NCBI RefSeq assembly: GCF_022429645.1
Contig: NZ_CP092480.1
Location: forward strand, 1,081,501-1,145,500
Length of the DNA stretch: 64,000 nt
Direction of reading: 5' to 3'
From: Lutibacter sp. A80
GTDB lineage: Bacteria > Bacteroidota > Bacteroidia > Flavobacteriales > Flavobacteriaceae
Below, piece after piece: positions 26,586-36,726 of this stretch; position 1 is the stretch's first letter; every line of letters begins with the position of its first letter. Position numbers and translations under genes: made by a program. The notes under the pieces are model-generated. The model was given only the letters and a program-made list of their open reading frames with translations, made no database searches and was not told where the DNA came from.

Positions 26586-27629
26586 ATGAAAACAATTAAA
26601 CTAATTTTCACTTTAATTTATTGTTTAACACTAGTTGGTTGCAGTTCAAAAAAATCACAAACACTTACAATACTACAATTTAATATTTGGCAAGAAGGAA
26701 CCGTAATAAAAAATGGTTACAATGCAGTTATTGATGAAATTATAAACTCTAATGCCGATTTAATTGCCTTAAGTGAAGTTAGAAACTACAACAACACCAA
26801 TTTAAATGAACGCATTGTTGCTTCCTTAAAAGAAAAAGGATATACCTTTTATTCAGAAAAAAGCGAAGATTCTGGTATACTTTCTAAATACCCAATTTTA
26901 GAACAAACTCAAATATTTCCATTAAAAAACGACCACGGTTCAATTACAAAAGCAATAATAAATGTTAATGGAACAGAAATAGCATTTTATAGCGGACATT
27001 TAGACTATTTAAATTGTGCCTTATACTTACCACGCGGCTACCATGGCTCTACTTGGAAAAAACTAGAGGAACCAATTACTAATATTAAAGAAATTGAAAA
27101 AGTAAACTTACAATCTCAAAGAGATGATGCCATTAATAACTTTATAAAAGACGCTAAAAATGAAATTAAAAAAGGTAGAATAGTAATTTATGGCGGAGAT
27201 AACAACGAACCTTCTCATTTAGATTGGACCACAGCAACTAAAGATTTATACGACCATAACGGAGTTGTAATGCCTTGGAATGTATCTATAGAAATTGAAA
27301 AAAATGGATTTGTAGATACGTATAGAAAAGTGTACCCAAACCCTGTTACACATCCTGGCTTTACATATCCAGCAAATAACGAAGCTATTAATATTGAAAA
27401 ATTAGCCTGGAGTCCAGATGCTGATGACAGAGATAGAATTGATTTTATTTACTACTATCCAGATGCTAGAATTCAATTAAATACTTCTAAAGTTTTTGGT
27501 CCAAAAGGTGATATTTCAAAAAACAAACGTGTTTTAGAAAAAACTAAAGACGTTTTTTTAGAACCTTTAGCTATTTGGCCTACAGATCATAAAGGCGTTA
27601 TTTCAGAGTTTACATTGTTTTTAAATTAA
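26586..27629 (+). CDS. Endonuclease/exonuclease/phosphatase-fold lipoprotein
   Basis: 347 residues with a lipoprotein signal (LTLVGCSSKK, C19). The EEP fold motifs are visible: QFNIWQEG near the N-terminus, ALSEVRNY with the metal-binding Glu, YSGHLDY, YGGDNNEPSH, and the C-terminal TDHKGVISEF histidine motif. Surface-located members act as phosphodiesterases or phosphatases on lipids, inositol phosphates or nucleotides; the substrate here is unknown. It is a single gene, convergent with sucC across a shared terminator. Confidence 0.87.
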   Translation: MKTIKLIFTLIYCLTLVGCSSKKSQTLTILQFNIWQEGTVIKNGYNAVIDEIINSNADLIALSEVRNYNNTNLNERIVASLKEKGYTFYSEKSEDSGILSKYPILEQTQIFPLKNDHGSITKAIINVNGTEIAFYSGHLDYLNCALYLPRGYHGSTWKKLEEPITNIKEIEKVNLQSQRDDAINNFIKDAKNEIKKGRIVIYGGDNNEPSHLDWTTATKDLYDHNGVVMPWNVSIEIEKNGFVDTYRKVYPNPVTHPGFTYPANNEAINIEKLAWSPDADDRDRIDFIYYYPDARIQLNTSKVFGPKGDISKNKRVLEKTKDVFLEPLAIWPTDHKGVISEFTLFLN

Positions 27630-27728
27630 TTTTCTAACACATTTTAAAAGAATAGAAATAATCTTTAACTTCTTACTTTCAACTAAAACTTATAATGTTG
27701 CTTCACTTAGTAAAAGTTACATAAACAC

Positions 27729-27758
27729 AAAAAAACCGACAATTATGTCGGTTTTTTT
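27729..27758. terminator. Bidirectional intrinsic terminator between the EEP gene and sucC
   Basis: A 12-bp perfect stem (AAAAAAACCGAC / GTCGGTTTTTTT) with the 6-base loop AATTAT. Both strands end in a T run, so it can serve both converging genes. Confidence 0.85.
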
Positions 27759-27780
27759 ATGCTAATACTTAATTTTATTC

Positions 27781-28974
27781 TTAAGCTAATACTTGTTGTA
27801 CTTTATCTGCAGCTTCTTGAAACTCGGTAGCCGAAATTACATCTAAACCACTATCGTCAATTAATTGTTTAGCTTCAATAGCATTGGTTCCTTGTAACCT
27901 AACAATAATTGGAACTTTAATTGCATCTCCCATATTTTTATAAGCATCAATAACTCCTTGTGCTACTCTATCACAGCGAACAATACCTCCAAAAATATTT
28001 ACTAAAATTGCTTTTACATTTGGATCTTTTAAAATAATTCTAAAAGCTGTTTCAACACGTTTTGCATCTGCAGTTCCACCAACATCTAAAAAGTTAGCAG
28101 GCTCACCACCAGATTGTTTAATTAAATCCATAGTACTCATTGCTAAACCAGCACCATTTACCATACAACCTACATTTCCGTCTAAATCAACATAATTTAA
28201 ACCAGCAGCATTTGCTTCAACTTCAATTTCGTTTTCTTCGCGTAAATCTCTTAACGCTGCTAAATCTTTATGACGGAATAATGCATTATCATCTAAAGTA
28301 ACTTTAGAATCTACTGCTAAAATTTTATCATCTGATGTTTTTAATACAGGATTAATTTCAAATAATGAAGAATCTGATTTTACAAAAGCAGTGTATAATG
28401 AAGTAACAAATTTCATCATTTCTTTTAAAGCACCACCTGATAAACCTAGATTAAATGCTATTTTACGTGCCTGAAAAGGCAATAAACCTAATAAAGGATC
28501 TATATCTTCCGTAAAAATTAAATGTGGTGTTTTTTCGGCAACGGTCTCAATATCCATTCCTCCTTCAGTAGAATACATTATCATATTTCTACCTGTTGCT
28601 CTGTTTAAAAGCACAGACATATAATATTCTTCTGGCTCATTATCACCAGGATAATACACATCTTCAGCAATTAAAACTTGATGTACTTTTTTCCCTTCAG
28701 CAGAAGTTTGAGGAGTTTTCAGCATCATTCCTATTATCTCTTCAGAAATACGTTCTACGTCTTCTAAACTTTTAGCTAGTTTTACTCCACCACCTTTACC
28801 ACGTCCACCTGCATGAATTTGAGCTTTTACTACCCACCATCCAGTACCGGTATCAGTTGCTAATTGTTTTGCAGCTTCTACTGCATTTTTATGATTATCG
28901 GCAACAATTCCTCTTTGAATTCTAACCCCAAAACTATTTAGTAATTCTTTTCCTTGATATTCGTGTAAATTCAT
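27781..28974 (-). CDS. sucC: Succinate-CoA ligase (ADP-forming) subunit beta
   Basis: TCA-cycle enzyme making succinate and ATP from succinyl-CoA, working with SucD (not in this window). The 397-residue protein has the N-terminal MNLHEYQGKELL, the ATP-grasp region with KAQIHAGGRGKGGGVKLAK, FEINPL-type FEINPVLK, and the C-terminal CoA-ligase domain with NIFGGIVRCD and GTNAIEAKQLIDDSGL. Full length and canonical. The subunits are usually adjacent in many bacteria; in Flavobacteriia they are commonly separated, as here. Confidence 0.96.
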   Translation of the reverse strand: MNLHEYQGKELLNSFGVRIQRGIVADNHKNAVEAAKQLATDTGTGWWVVKAQIHAGGRGKGGGVKLAKSLEDVERISEEIIGMMLKTPQTSAEGKKVHQVLIAEDVYYPGDNEPEEYYMSVLLNRATGRNMIMYSTEGGMDIETVAEKTPHLIFTEDIDPLLGLLPFQARKIAFNLGLSGGALKEMMKFVTSLYTAFVKSDSSLFEINPVLKTSDDKILAVDSKVTLDDNALFRHKDLAALRDLREENEIEVEANAAGLNYVDLDGNVGCMVNGAGLAMSTMDLIKQSGGEPANFLDVGGTADAKRVETAFRIILKDPNVKAILVNIFGGIVRCDRVAQGVIDAYKNMGDAIKVPIIVRLQGTNAIEAKQLIDDSGLDVISATEFQEAADKVQQVLA

Positions 28975-29007
28975 TAGAAATAGTGTTTATTTTTTTTGTT
29001 ATATTAA

Positions 29008-29015
29008 CAAATGTA
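29008..29015 (-). promoter_or_regulatory. -7 element TACATTTG of sucC
   Basis: Minus-strand exact match to TAnnTTTG about 33 bases before the sucC ATG. It gives a leader of about 30 bases. The rest of the 213-base gap to the DUF5916 gene shows no gene. Confidence 0.42.
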
Positions 29016-29199
29016 ATAAATCAAAACTTAATTTTTAGTTTCCATAAAAAAAGATTGTAACAAATTAATTATCAAACAGTCTTTATTACATAGAAAACAT
29101 TAATTATTTAAACTATAAACATTAGTAATTTATAAGATATTTTAAAATTTTATTAAATATTTTTATTAGAATTTTGAAATTTATTAAATGTGTAATTTT

Positions 29200-31605
29200 A
29201 TGAACAAAATATTAATTGTAATAGCATTTTTAAGTATTACACTAATTTCAGCTCAAGAAACTAAAAAAAATCTAATAACAAAACGCGTAAATACTCCTCC
29301 TAAAATTGATGGTATTTTAAACGACAAGGCTTGGCTAAATACAAATATTGCAAAAGATTTTGTAATGTTTCGTCCTACATCAGGTTCACCTGAAAATAAA
29401 AATAACAGAACCGAAGTTCGTGTTGTATATGATGATGAAGCTATTTATTTTGCCGCTTATTTATACGATGAAAATCCTAATGAAATACCTAAAGAGTATG
29501 CTAACAGAGATAGCTTTGGCTCAGCCGATTGGTTTGCCATTATAATTAACCCAAATAACGATTTTCAGAACGACACCGAGTTTTTCATACAAGCAACCGG
29601 TAATCAAGCCGATGCCAAATCCACTCCAAACGATGAAGATTTTAGTTGGAGTGCTGTTTGGGATAGTGAGGTGAAAATTGTAAAAGATGGATGGATTATA
29701 GAGGTTAAAATTCCATACGCTGCACTGCGTTTTTCAAATTCAGAAATACAAACCTGGGGTTTAAATTTTCATAGACATTTTAGATCGAACAGACATCAAT
29801 ATTCTTGGAATTTTATAGATAGAACCAAAGGAGTAATACAACAATATTCAGGTACTTTAAGTGGTATTAAAAATATTAAACCCTCAACAAGATTAAACTT
29901 TTCACCTTATGCATCTACAGCTTATAATTCATATGATGGAGAAGATAATTTTGAAAGTAATATTGGTTTAGATCTAAAGTACGGTATTAACGAAAGTTTT
30001 ACATTAGACGCTACTTTAATCCCAGATTTTGGACAAACTGCTTTTGATGATTTAGTTTTAAATTTAGGTCCGTTTGAAGAACAATATCAAGAACAAAGAC
30101 CATTTTTTACTGAAGGAACCGAACTTTTTTCTAAAGGCGATTTATTTTATTCAAGAAGAATTGGAAATACACCAGTTGATTACTTTACTGATAAAAATTT
30201 ATCTGAAAACGAAACAATTATTTACAATCCTGATAAAGTGAATATGCTAAATGCAATAAAAGTTTCTGGTAGAACAAAAGGCGGACTTGGAATAGGTGTT
30301 TTTAATGCTGTTACAGAAAAAACTGAAGCTAAAATTAAAAATTTAACAACTGATGAAATTAGAAAAGTTGTTACCGAACCCTTAGCAAATTACAATGTTT
30401 TAATTTTAGATCAACAATTCAATAAAAATTCATCCGTATCATTAATCAATACCAATGTTTTAAGAAATGGTAGCGCTAGAGATGCAAATGCCACCGGCTT
30501 GCTTTACACCTTAGTTAATAAAAAAAATACACATTTTATAGACGGAAGTTTTAAAACTAGTAATATTAAAGAAAATGGTAACACTACAAATGGTTATTAT
30601 TTTGATACTAGTGTTGGTAAATTTGCTGGTAAAATTCAATATGAATTAGGCTATAGAATAGTTGACGAAAATTTTAATATTAACGATTTAGGTTTTCAAA
30701 ACACCAATAATTATCAAAAAATATATAGTAGTATTTCTTATAGAATTTTTGAACCTACAAAATTTTTTACAGACTACAGTTTAAGCAGTTGGGCTAATTT
30801 AAACTACAGAAAAACACATGGCGATTATATGGATAATGAAGTAGGAATAAGCTTTAGTGCAACAACATTAAAACAATTATCGTTTGGCGCAAATATCAAC
30901 AGCGTAATTGGTGCTAATTATAATTATTATGAACCCAGAGTTGAAGGTAGATTTTATAAAGATGACCCGGAAATAAATTATAATGGATGGATTTCTTCAG
31001 ATTTTAGTAAAAAATTTGCAATTGAATCCAGTCTTTTTTACAGCACTAGAATTGGAGAGTCCAGAGATTATATTGAATTTGAACTAGAACCAAGGTACCG
31101 TTTTAGTGATAAATTTAATGTTATTTATGGCTTTAACATTGGTTTTGGAAATAACAGTAAAGGCTGGGTAAATAAGCTTGAAGATGGCACTATTATATTT
31201 GGAAATAGAGACAGTAAAAATATTACAAACTCTATTTCTGGTAGGTATAATTTTGATATAAAGTCTGGATTATCACTAACTTTTAGACATTATTGGTCAC
31301 CTATTGAATACGACTCTCAATACTTTAGCCTGAATGAAAACGGCACACTTTCACCTAATTCTTATTCTAAAAATCACAATATAAATTTTAATACTTGGAA
31401 TTTAGATTTAAGCTATTCGTGGCAATTTGCACCCGGAAGCCAACTTGTTGCATTATATAGAAATGCCATTTTTAATGAAGATGATAATTCAAATTTAAAT
31501 TTTAATAAAAACCTTACTAATTTATTTAACCAACCTAAACAACACAACCTTTCTTTAAAACTTATTTACTATTTAGACTACAACAATGTTAAAACTTGGT
31601 TGTAA
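29200..31605 (+). CDS. DUF5916 outer-membrane protein with CBM9-like N-domain
   Basis: Large envelope protein. From ATG 29200 it has 801 residues and begins with a clean signal peptide (MNKILIVIAFLSITLISAQ); the ATG four codons upstream would add MCNF, so 29200 is preferred. A carbohydrate-binding family 9-like domain (RVNTPPKIDGILNDKAWLN...EVRVVYDDEAIYFAAYLYD) occupies about 25-220 and the DUF5916 region follows, rich in alternating aromatic beta strands like an outer-membrane barrel. The role is unknown. The downstream LolD-like gene starts 41 bases later. Confidence 0.87.
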   Translation: MNKILIVIAFLSITLISAQETKKNLITKRVNTPPKIDGILNDKAWLNTNIAKDFVMFRPTSGSPENKNNRTEVRVVYDDEAIYFAAYLYDENPNEIPKEYANRDSFGSADWFAIIINPNNDFQNDTEFFIQATGNQADAKSTPNDEDFSWSAVWDSEVKIVKDGWIIEVKIPYAALRFSNSEIQTWGLNFHRHFRSNRHQYSWNFIDRTKGVIQQYSGTLSGIKNIKPSTRLNFSPYASTAYNSYDGEDNFESNIGLDLKYGINESFTLDATLIPDFGQTAFDDLVLNLGPFEEQYQEQRPFFTEGTELFSKGDLFYSRRIGNTPVDYFTDKNLSENETIIYNPDKVNMLNAIKVSGRTKGGLGIGVFNAVTEKTEAKIKNLTTDEIRKVVTEPLANYNVLILDQQFNKNSSVSLINTNVLRNGSARDANATGLLYTLVNKKNTHFIDGSFKTSNIKENGNTTNGYYFDTSVGKFAGKIQYELGYRIVDENFNINDLGFQNTNNYQKIYSSISYRIFEPTKFFTDYSLSSWANLNYRKTHGDYMDNEVGISFSATTLKQLSFGANINSVIGANYNYYEPRVEGRFYKDDPEINYNGWISSDFSKKFAIESSLFYSTRIGESRDYIEFELEPRYRFSDKFNVIYGFNIGFGNNSKGWVNKLEDGTIIFGNRDSKNITNSISGRYNFDIKSGLSLTFRHYWSPIEYDSQYFSLNENGTLSPNSYSKNHNINFNTWNLDLSYSWQFAPGSQLVALYRNAIFNEDDNSNLNFNKNLTNLFNQPKQHNLSLKLIYYLDYNNVKTWL

Positions 31606-31646
31606 TTCTAAATTAATTATGTATTTTCACGCAACTATTTTACAAC

Positions 31647-32312
31647 ATGATACAAGCAAATAATATACATAAGTTTTACGGAGATTTAGAAGTTTTAAAA
31701 GGCGTTAACTTAACTATAAAAAAAGGAGAAGTTGTGGCTATAGTTGGTCCTTCTGGAGCTGGAAAAACTACCTTACTTCAAATTTTAGGAACTTTAGACA
31801 AAACTTCAGTCAATTCTACAGATACTGAACTTAAAATAAACAATATAGATTTATTAAAACTTAAAGATAAATCACTCTCTAATTTTAGAAACAAACATAT
31901 TGGTTTTATTTTTCAATTTCATCAATTATTACCAGAATTTACAGCACTTGAAAATGTTTGTATTCCAGCATTTATTGCAAATAAATCTAAATCTGAGGCT
32001 GAAAACAAAGCTAAAGAATTACTTCAATTTTTAGGATTATCAGACAGAATTCACCATAAACCAAGTGAATTATCTGGAGGTGAACAACAACGTGTTGCTG
32101 TGGCTAGAGCCTTAGTTAACGATCCAGATGTTATTTTTGCCGATGAACCAAGTGGTAATTTAGATTCTACTTCTGCAAAAAATTTACATGAATTATTTTT
32201 TGAACTTCGTAAAAAATTCAATCAAACCTTTGTAATTGTTACTCACAATCAGGAATTAGCAGAAATGGCTGATAGAAAATTAGAAATGAAAGATGGTAGA
32301 ATAATTAACTAA
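31647..32312 (+). CDS. ABC transporter ATP-binding protein, LolD-like
   Basis: 221-residue ATPase. Walker A is GPSGAGKTT (34-42), the signature LSGGEQQR (142-149), and Walker B VIFADEP (162-168), with GNLDS following, as in the LolD/MacB/FtsE group. LolD drives release of lipoproteins from the inner membrane; the LolC/E-type permeases are not in the window, so the assignment within the group is not certain. It is followed 10 bases later by the MTA/SAH nucleosidase gene. Confidence 0.87.
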   Translation: MIQANNIHKFYGDLEVLKGVNLTIKKGEVVAIVGPSGAGKTTLLQILGTLDKTSVNSTDTELKINNIDLLKLKDKSLSNFRNKHIGFIFQFHQLLPEFTALENVCIPAFIANKSKSEAENKAKELLQFLGLSDRIHHKPSELSGGEQQRVAVARALVNDPDVIFADEPSGNLDSTSAKNLHELFFELRKKFNQTFVIVTHNQELAEMADRKLEMKDGRIIN

Positions 32313-32322
32313 AACGTATTAA

Positions 32323-33060
32323 ATGATTGGAATTATTAGTGCAATGCAAGAAGAAATTCAAGCATTGTTAAACGAACTTAAAAATATAAAAACTTCCAAA
32401 AAAGGAATGCGTACTTACTATACCGGTACTTTATTTGGAAAAGATGTTGTACTGGTTTTTTCGCGTTGGGGAAAAGTTGCTTCAGCAGCTACAACAACAC
32501 AGCTTATTAACGATTTTGATCTTGAAGAAATAATATTTACAGGTGTTGCTGGCGCTATTAACAAAGAATTAAATATTGGAGATATTGTAATTGGGAAACA
32601 CTTATTTCAACACGATTTAAATGCGAGTCCGTTTTATAAAAAATTTGAAATTCCAATCTTAAAGAAAGAATATCTAGAAACTAAAAATGCTACAAAACTA
32701 ATAAATGCTTCTACTAAATTTATAGATGCATATACTACGTATATAAATGCTGAAGAAGCCACAACGTTTAACATAACAGCACCAAAAGTAGTTTTTGGAG
32801 ATATTGCAAGTGGCGATAAATTTATTAAAAGCTTAAAAAAAATAAAGAAATTAAATAAAACTTTACCAACTGCTATTTGTGTTGAAATGGAAGGCGCTGC
32901 AGTTGCTCAAATTTGTTACGAATATAAAATTCCTTTTTCAATTATTAGAATAATTTCAGACAAAGCAAATGACAATGCAACTATAGATTTTTCTAGATTT
33001 GCCAATTCAATTGCTAGTTATTATGCCTTAGGAATATTAAAAAATTATTTTGATAATTAA
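32323..33060 (+). CDS. mtnN: 5'-methylthioadenosine / S-adenosylhomocysteine nucleosidase
   Basis: Cleaves the N-glycosidic bond of methylthioadenosine and S-adenosylhomocysteine, recycling by-products of SAM use. The 245-residue protein starts IGIISAMQEEIQ and has FTGVAGAIN, the ribose-binding VEMEGAAVAQ with E190, and the catalytic D213 in RIISDKAND. A short insertion around 115-150 (KKEYLETKN...YTTYINAEE) makes it slightly longer than E. coli Pfs. It lies 10 bases after the LolD-like gene. Confidence 0.93.
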   Translation: MIGIISAMQEEIQALLNELKNIKTSKKGMRTYYTGTLFGKDVVLVFSRWGKVASAATTTQLINDFDLEEIIFTGVAGAINKELNIGDIVIGKHLFQHDLNASPFYKKFEIPILKKEYLETKNATKLINASTKFIDAYTTYINAEEATTFNITAPKVVFGDIASGDKFIKSLKKIKKLNKTLPTAICVEMEGAAVAQICYEYKIPFSIIRIISDKANDNATIDFSRFANSIASYYALGILKNYFDN

Positions 33061-33101
33061 ATAATAAATATTGATTTTACAATTTTCAACTAAAATAAAC
33101 A

Positions 33102-35057
33102 ATGCAATTTAAAAATCCTGAAATTTTATACGCACTAATATTACTTATCATACCGATATTAGTACATTTATTTCAGCTACAACGTTTTGTTAAAGTACCC
33201 TTTACAAACGTAAAATTTTTAAAAAATATTGAGCAACAAACACGTAAAAGTGCACGTATTAAAAAGTGGTTAATTTTAACAACAAGACTCTTGGCTTTTA
33301 CTTGTATAATTTTAGCATTTGCACAACCCTATTTTTCCGATTTTTCTTCAGATAAAAAGTTTTTAACTAATATTTATTTGGACAATTCTTTTAGTATGCA
33401 AGCCAACGGAAAAAATGGTGAATTATTAAAAAGTACCATTCAAAAAATAATTGAACAAAATAATTTTGAAAACACACAATTAACCATTGTAACTAATGAT
33501 GAAGATCTGGTAAATTTAGATTCAAAAAATTTAAAAAACGAACTAATAAATTTAAAATACACTCCAAACAAACTTAATTTAAACAGTGCTATTTTAAAAC
33601 TAAAACGATTTCAAAACAACAAAACAAATACCATAACCAAAAATATTTTAATCTCTGATTTTCAAAACACTAACTTAAAAAATCTAAATAACACAACTAT
33701 AAACTCACCTGTAGAACTTCTAAAAGTTAGTCCCAAATCCACATCTAATATTTTTATAGATAGCTTATTTGTAAGTAGTAAAAACAATACAGAAATTAAA
33801 CTAAATGTTGTAATTAAAAGTACAGAAAACAACCTAGAAAACATACCTGTTTCTTTGTTAAATAATTCAAAATTAATTGGAAAAGCAACCGCTAAATTTA
33901 ATAATTCTAACCAAACTAATGTTGAATTTACCATTCCAAATGACACAGATTTTTATGGTAAAATTTCAATTACTGACTCTAATTTAGAATTCGATAACGA
34001 CTTCTATTTTACCCTTTCAAAACCAGACAAAATTAATGTACTAACTATTGGTAAACCCTCCGAATTTTTATCAAAAATTTATACTGAAAACGAATTTAAT
34101 TATACCACAACTTCTCTTCAAAATTTAAATTATAACGCTATACAAAATCAACAATTAATTGTTTTAAGCGAACTAGAAGAGTTTCCGAATACATTAATTT
34201 CAACTTTAAAAGAATATTTTATTAATGGTGGTAATTTAGTGTTAATTCCTTCAGAAAAAACAGTACTTGCTTCCTATAATAATTTGTTGCAAAATTTAAA
34301 TATTGGCACAATACAAACTTTAACTTCAAAGGAACATAAAATAACAAGTATTAATTATAATCATCCAATTATTACTGATGTTTTTGAAAAAAAAATTGAT
34401 AATTTTCAATATCCAAAAACCGCTTTACATTTTAAAAATAATTTTAATAACAGCACAGCTATATTAAAACTAGATAACAATCAACCATTTATAAGTTCAT
34501 CAAATATAGAAAATAGTAACTTCTATTGGGTAGCATCTCCCTTAAATAAAACTATTTCAAATTTTATACAATCGCCCTTAGTTGTTCCTATATTTTACAA
34601 TTTTGCTAAAAATAGTTCAAACTTTTCTCAACTATATTACACCATTTCACCAAATACTAACATTCATATAAAAGCTTCATTAAAAAAGGATGGGATTCTT
34701 AAAATTTCTGATGGAACCACTGAATTTATTCCGCAACAACAAGTTTTACAAAATAAAGTAACTATTACCCTAGAAAACAACATTTTAAAAAGTGGAATTT
34801 ATACTATTTACAATAAAGATAAACCTTTAAAAACAATAGCTTTTAATTACAATAGAGAAGAAAGTGACTTAACATATATAGATTTAAATAGCTTAAAAAA
34901 CAGCAATGAAAATATAAAAATTTCTACTTCAGTTTCATCTCTTTTTAACGAAATTAACAATCAACAAAAAATCAATTGGCTTTTTAAGTGGTTTTTAGCT
35001 TTTTCTGTACTATTTTTGTTTATTGAAATACTGATATTAAAATATTTCAAAATATGA
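33102..35057 (+). CDS. BatA-domain membrane protein
   Basis: 651 residues. The N-terminal BatA domain has two helices (about 7-25 and 57-77) in the pattern FKNPEILYALILLIIPILVHLFQLQRF and KKWLILTTRLLAFTCIILAFAQP. A von Willebrand factor A-like segment (IYLDNSFSMQANGKNG) follows, and a C-terminal helix (about 628-648) closes the protein. Such proteins are related to the aerotolerance (Bat) operon products, but the function is unproved. The middle is very Asn/Lys/Ser-rich. It overlaps the dihydroorotase-like gene by 4 bases (ATGA). Confidence 0.83.
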   Translation: MQFKNPEILYALILLIIPILVHLFQLQRFVKVPFTNVKFLKNIEQQTRKSARIKKWLILTTRLLAFTCIILAFAQPYFSDFSSDKKFLTNIYLDNSFSMQANGKNGELLKSTIQKIIEQNNFENTQLTIVTNDEDLVNLDSKNLKNELINLKYTPNKLNLNSAILKLKRFQNNKTNTITKNILISDFQNTNLKNLNNTTINSPVELLKVSPKSTSNIFIDSLFVSSKNNTEIKLNVVIKSTENNLENIPVSLLNNSKLIGKATAKFNNSNQTNVEFTIPNDTDFYGKISITDSNLEFDNDFYFTLSKPDKINVLTIGKPSEFLSKIYTENEFNYTTTSLQNLNYNAIQNQQLIVLSELEEFPNTLISTLKEYFINGGNLVLIPSEKTVLASYNNLLQNLNIGTIQTLTSKEHKITSINYNHPIITDVFEKKIDNFQYPKTALHFKNNFNNSTAILKLDNNQPFISSSNIENSNFYWVASPLNKTISNFIQSPLVVPIFYNFAKNSSNFSQLYYTISPNTNIHIKASLKKDGILKISDGTTEFIPQQQVLQNKVTITLENNILKSGIYTIYNKDKPLKTIAFNYNREESDLTYIDLNSLKNSNENIKISTSVSSLFNEINNQQKINWLFKWFLAFSVLFLFIEILILKYFKI

Positions 35058-36304
35058 ATTTACTGATAAAATCTGCAACAATTATTGACCCTTCTAGTCC
35101 GTTTCATAACAAAAAACAAGATATTTTAATTGAAAATGGAAAAATTTCTAAAATCTCTAAACTTCTAGATAATCCTAATAATTATAAAGAAATTACATTC
35201 GAAAACTTACATGTTTCTCAAGGCTGGTTTGACACTAGTGTTTCTTTTGGAGAACCTGGTTTTGAAGAACGAGAAACTATAGAAAATGGATTAAAAACAG
35301 CTGCTAAAAGCGGTTTTACAGCAGTTGCTGTAAATCCTAATACTTATCCAATAGCTGACAATAAATCTGCTGTAGAATTCATAAAAAATCAAGGAACTAA
35401 TAGTGCTACAAGCTTATACCCTATTGGAAGCCTAACAAAAAAAGCTAAAAGTGAAGATCTTGCAGAGTTATTTGATATGCAAAATTCTGGAGCAATTGCA
35501 TTTAGCGATTATAATAAACCTATTGATAATGCTAATTTGTTAAAAATTGCCTTACAATATGCGCAAAATTTTGATGCGTTGGTTTTAAGTTTTCCACAAG
35601 ATAATTCTATTGCACAAAATGGTTTGGTAAATGAACATATTAATAGCACTAAACTTGGCCTAAAAGGAATACCTGCTTTAGCTGAAGAATTACAAATTGC
35701 ACGCGATTTATTTTTATTAGAATATACTGGTGGTAAATTACATATTCCTACTATTTCAACAGCAAAATCTGTTAAACTAATTAAAGAAGCCAAAAAAAAT
35801 GGGTTAAACGTTACGTGTAGTGTTGCAGCACATAATTTAGTATTAACTGATGATGAATTAGTTAATTTTGATTCCAACACAAAGGTTTTACCTCCTTTAA
35901 GAACATCAAAAGATGTAAAAGCCTTAATAAAAGGCGTAAATAATGGCGTTATTGATATAATTACAAGTGATCACAACCCTATTGATATTGAACATAAAAA
36001 AGTTGAATACAGTACTGCTAAATTTGGAACTATTGGATTAGAAAGTTTATTTGGGGCGTTAAACAAAGTACTACCTTTAGAAACTTTAATAACTTGCTTA
36101 ACTACAAATCCCAAAAATAGATTTGGAGTAAAAAGTTCTCCTATAAATGAAAATGAAGAAGCTTGTTTAACTCTTTTTAATCCCGATTTTGAATATGAAT
36201 TTTCCATAAATAATATCTATTCAACTTCTAAAAACTCCATATTTTTAGGTAAAAGATTAAAAGGAAAAGCTTACGGTATAATTTCAAACAATAAAATAAT
36301 TTAA
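35054..36304 (+). CDS. Dihydroorotase-like protein without zinc ligands (pseudo-enzyme)
   Basis: 416 residues with the amidohydrolase fold of type I dihydroorotase. The DxHxH motif that holds the metal is replaced: positions 60-64 read D-T-S-V-S, so both histidines are serines, and the orotate-binding Arg before EPG is Gly66. The later D-H pair in ITSDHNPID is kept. This pattern is like the noncatalytic PyrC homologues that support aspartate transcarbamoylase assembly, or PyrX. A true PyrC would then be needed elsewhere. Overlap of 4 bases with the BatA gene suggests coupled translation. Confidence 0.87.
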   Translation: MNLLIKSATIIDPSSPFHNKKQDILIENGKISKISKLLDNPNNYKEITFENLHVSQGWFDTSVSFGEPGFEERETIENGLKTAAKSGFTAVAVNPNTYPIADNKSAVEFIKNQGTNSATSLYPIGSLTKKAKSEDLAELFDMQNSGAIAFSDYNKPIDNANLLKIALQYAQNFDALVLSFPQDNSIAQNGLVNEHINSTKLGLKGIPALAEELQIARDLFLLEYTGGKLHIPTISTAKSVKLIKEAKKNGLNVTCSVAAHNLVLTDDELVNFDSNTKVLPPLRTSKDVKALIKGVNNGVIDIITSDHNPIDIEHKKVEYSTAKFGTIGLESLFGALNKVLPLETLITCLTTNPKNRFGVKSSPINENEEACLTLFNPDFEYEFSINNIYSTSKNSIFLGKRLKGKAYGIISNNKII

Positions 36305-36339
36305 TATATTTACACAACTAAAATTTAAAAAAATTTAAA

Positions 36340-36666
36340 ATGGAAAATCAAACAGTAAAAGAAGGAAAAACAACAGCAATTATCAGTTATATTACTTGGA
36401 TAGGTACTTTAATTGCTTTTATTATGAATAATAGCAAAAAAAATACATTTGCATCTTTTCACATTAGACAAATGATTGGCTTAAGTATTTTATCTCTTAT
36501 AAATGGATTTGTTATTAGCCCTTTTCTTGGAGTATGGGCTTCAGGTGCAGTAGGTATTGCGTTATTTGTTCTTTGGATTATTGGATTTATTGGAGCAATA
36601 CAAGGTGAAGAGAAAAAAATACCTTTACTTGGTGACTTATTTCAAGACTGGTTTAAAGGAATCTAA
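36340..36666 (+). CDS. DUF4870-like small membrane protein
   Basis: 108 residues with three hydrophobic segments (about 12-28, 44-62 and 68-88) and the charged motif SFHIRQM between the first two, as in the DUF4870/Tic20-like family. The terminal region IQGEEKKIPLLGDLFQDWFKG is well conserved in flavobacterial homologues as I recall. The function is unknown. It ends 23 bases before a strong hairpin terminator and may be the last gene of the transcript that starts with the DUF5916 gene or further downstream. Confidence 0.8.
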   Translation: MENQTVKEGKTTAIISYITWIGTLIAFIMNNSKKNTFASFHIRQMIGLSILSLINGFVISPFLGVWASGAVGIALFVLWIIGFIGAIQGEEKKIPLLGDLFQDWFKGI

Positions 36667-36689
36667 TATTTATTAAACTACATATTTAT

Positions 36690-36720
36690 AAAGTCGCGCC
36701 ATAAAGCGCGACTTTTATTT
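36690..36720 (+). terminator. Intrinsic terminator after the DUF4870-like gene
   Basis: A 10-bp GC-containing perfect stem (AAAGTCGCGC / GCGCGACTTT, 36690-36699 with 36706-36715) with loop CATAAA, followed by TATTTT. It is the strongest GC stem in the window. Confidence 0.85.
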
Positions 36721-36726
36721 TAACAT

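Noticed and set aside
35509-35880. Minus-strand open frame of 123 codons inside the dihydroorotase-like gene
   Set aside because: It lies fully antisense to a clear amidohydrolase-fold gene, with a Ser/Cys-rich translation typical of antisense frames.
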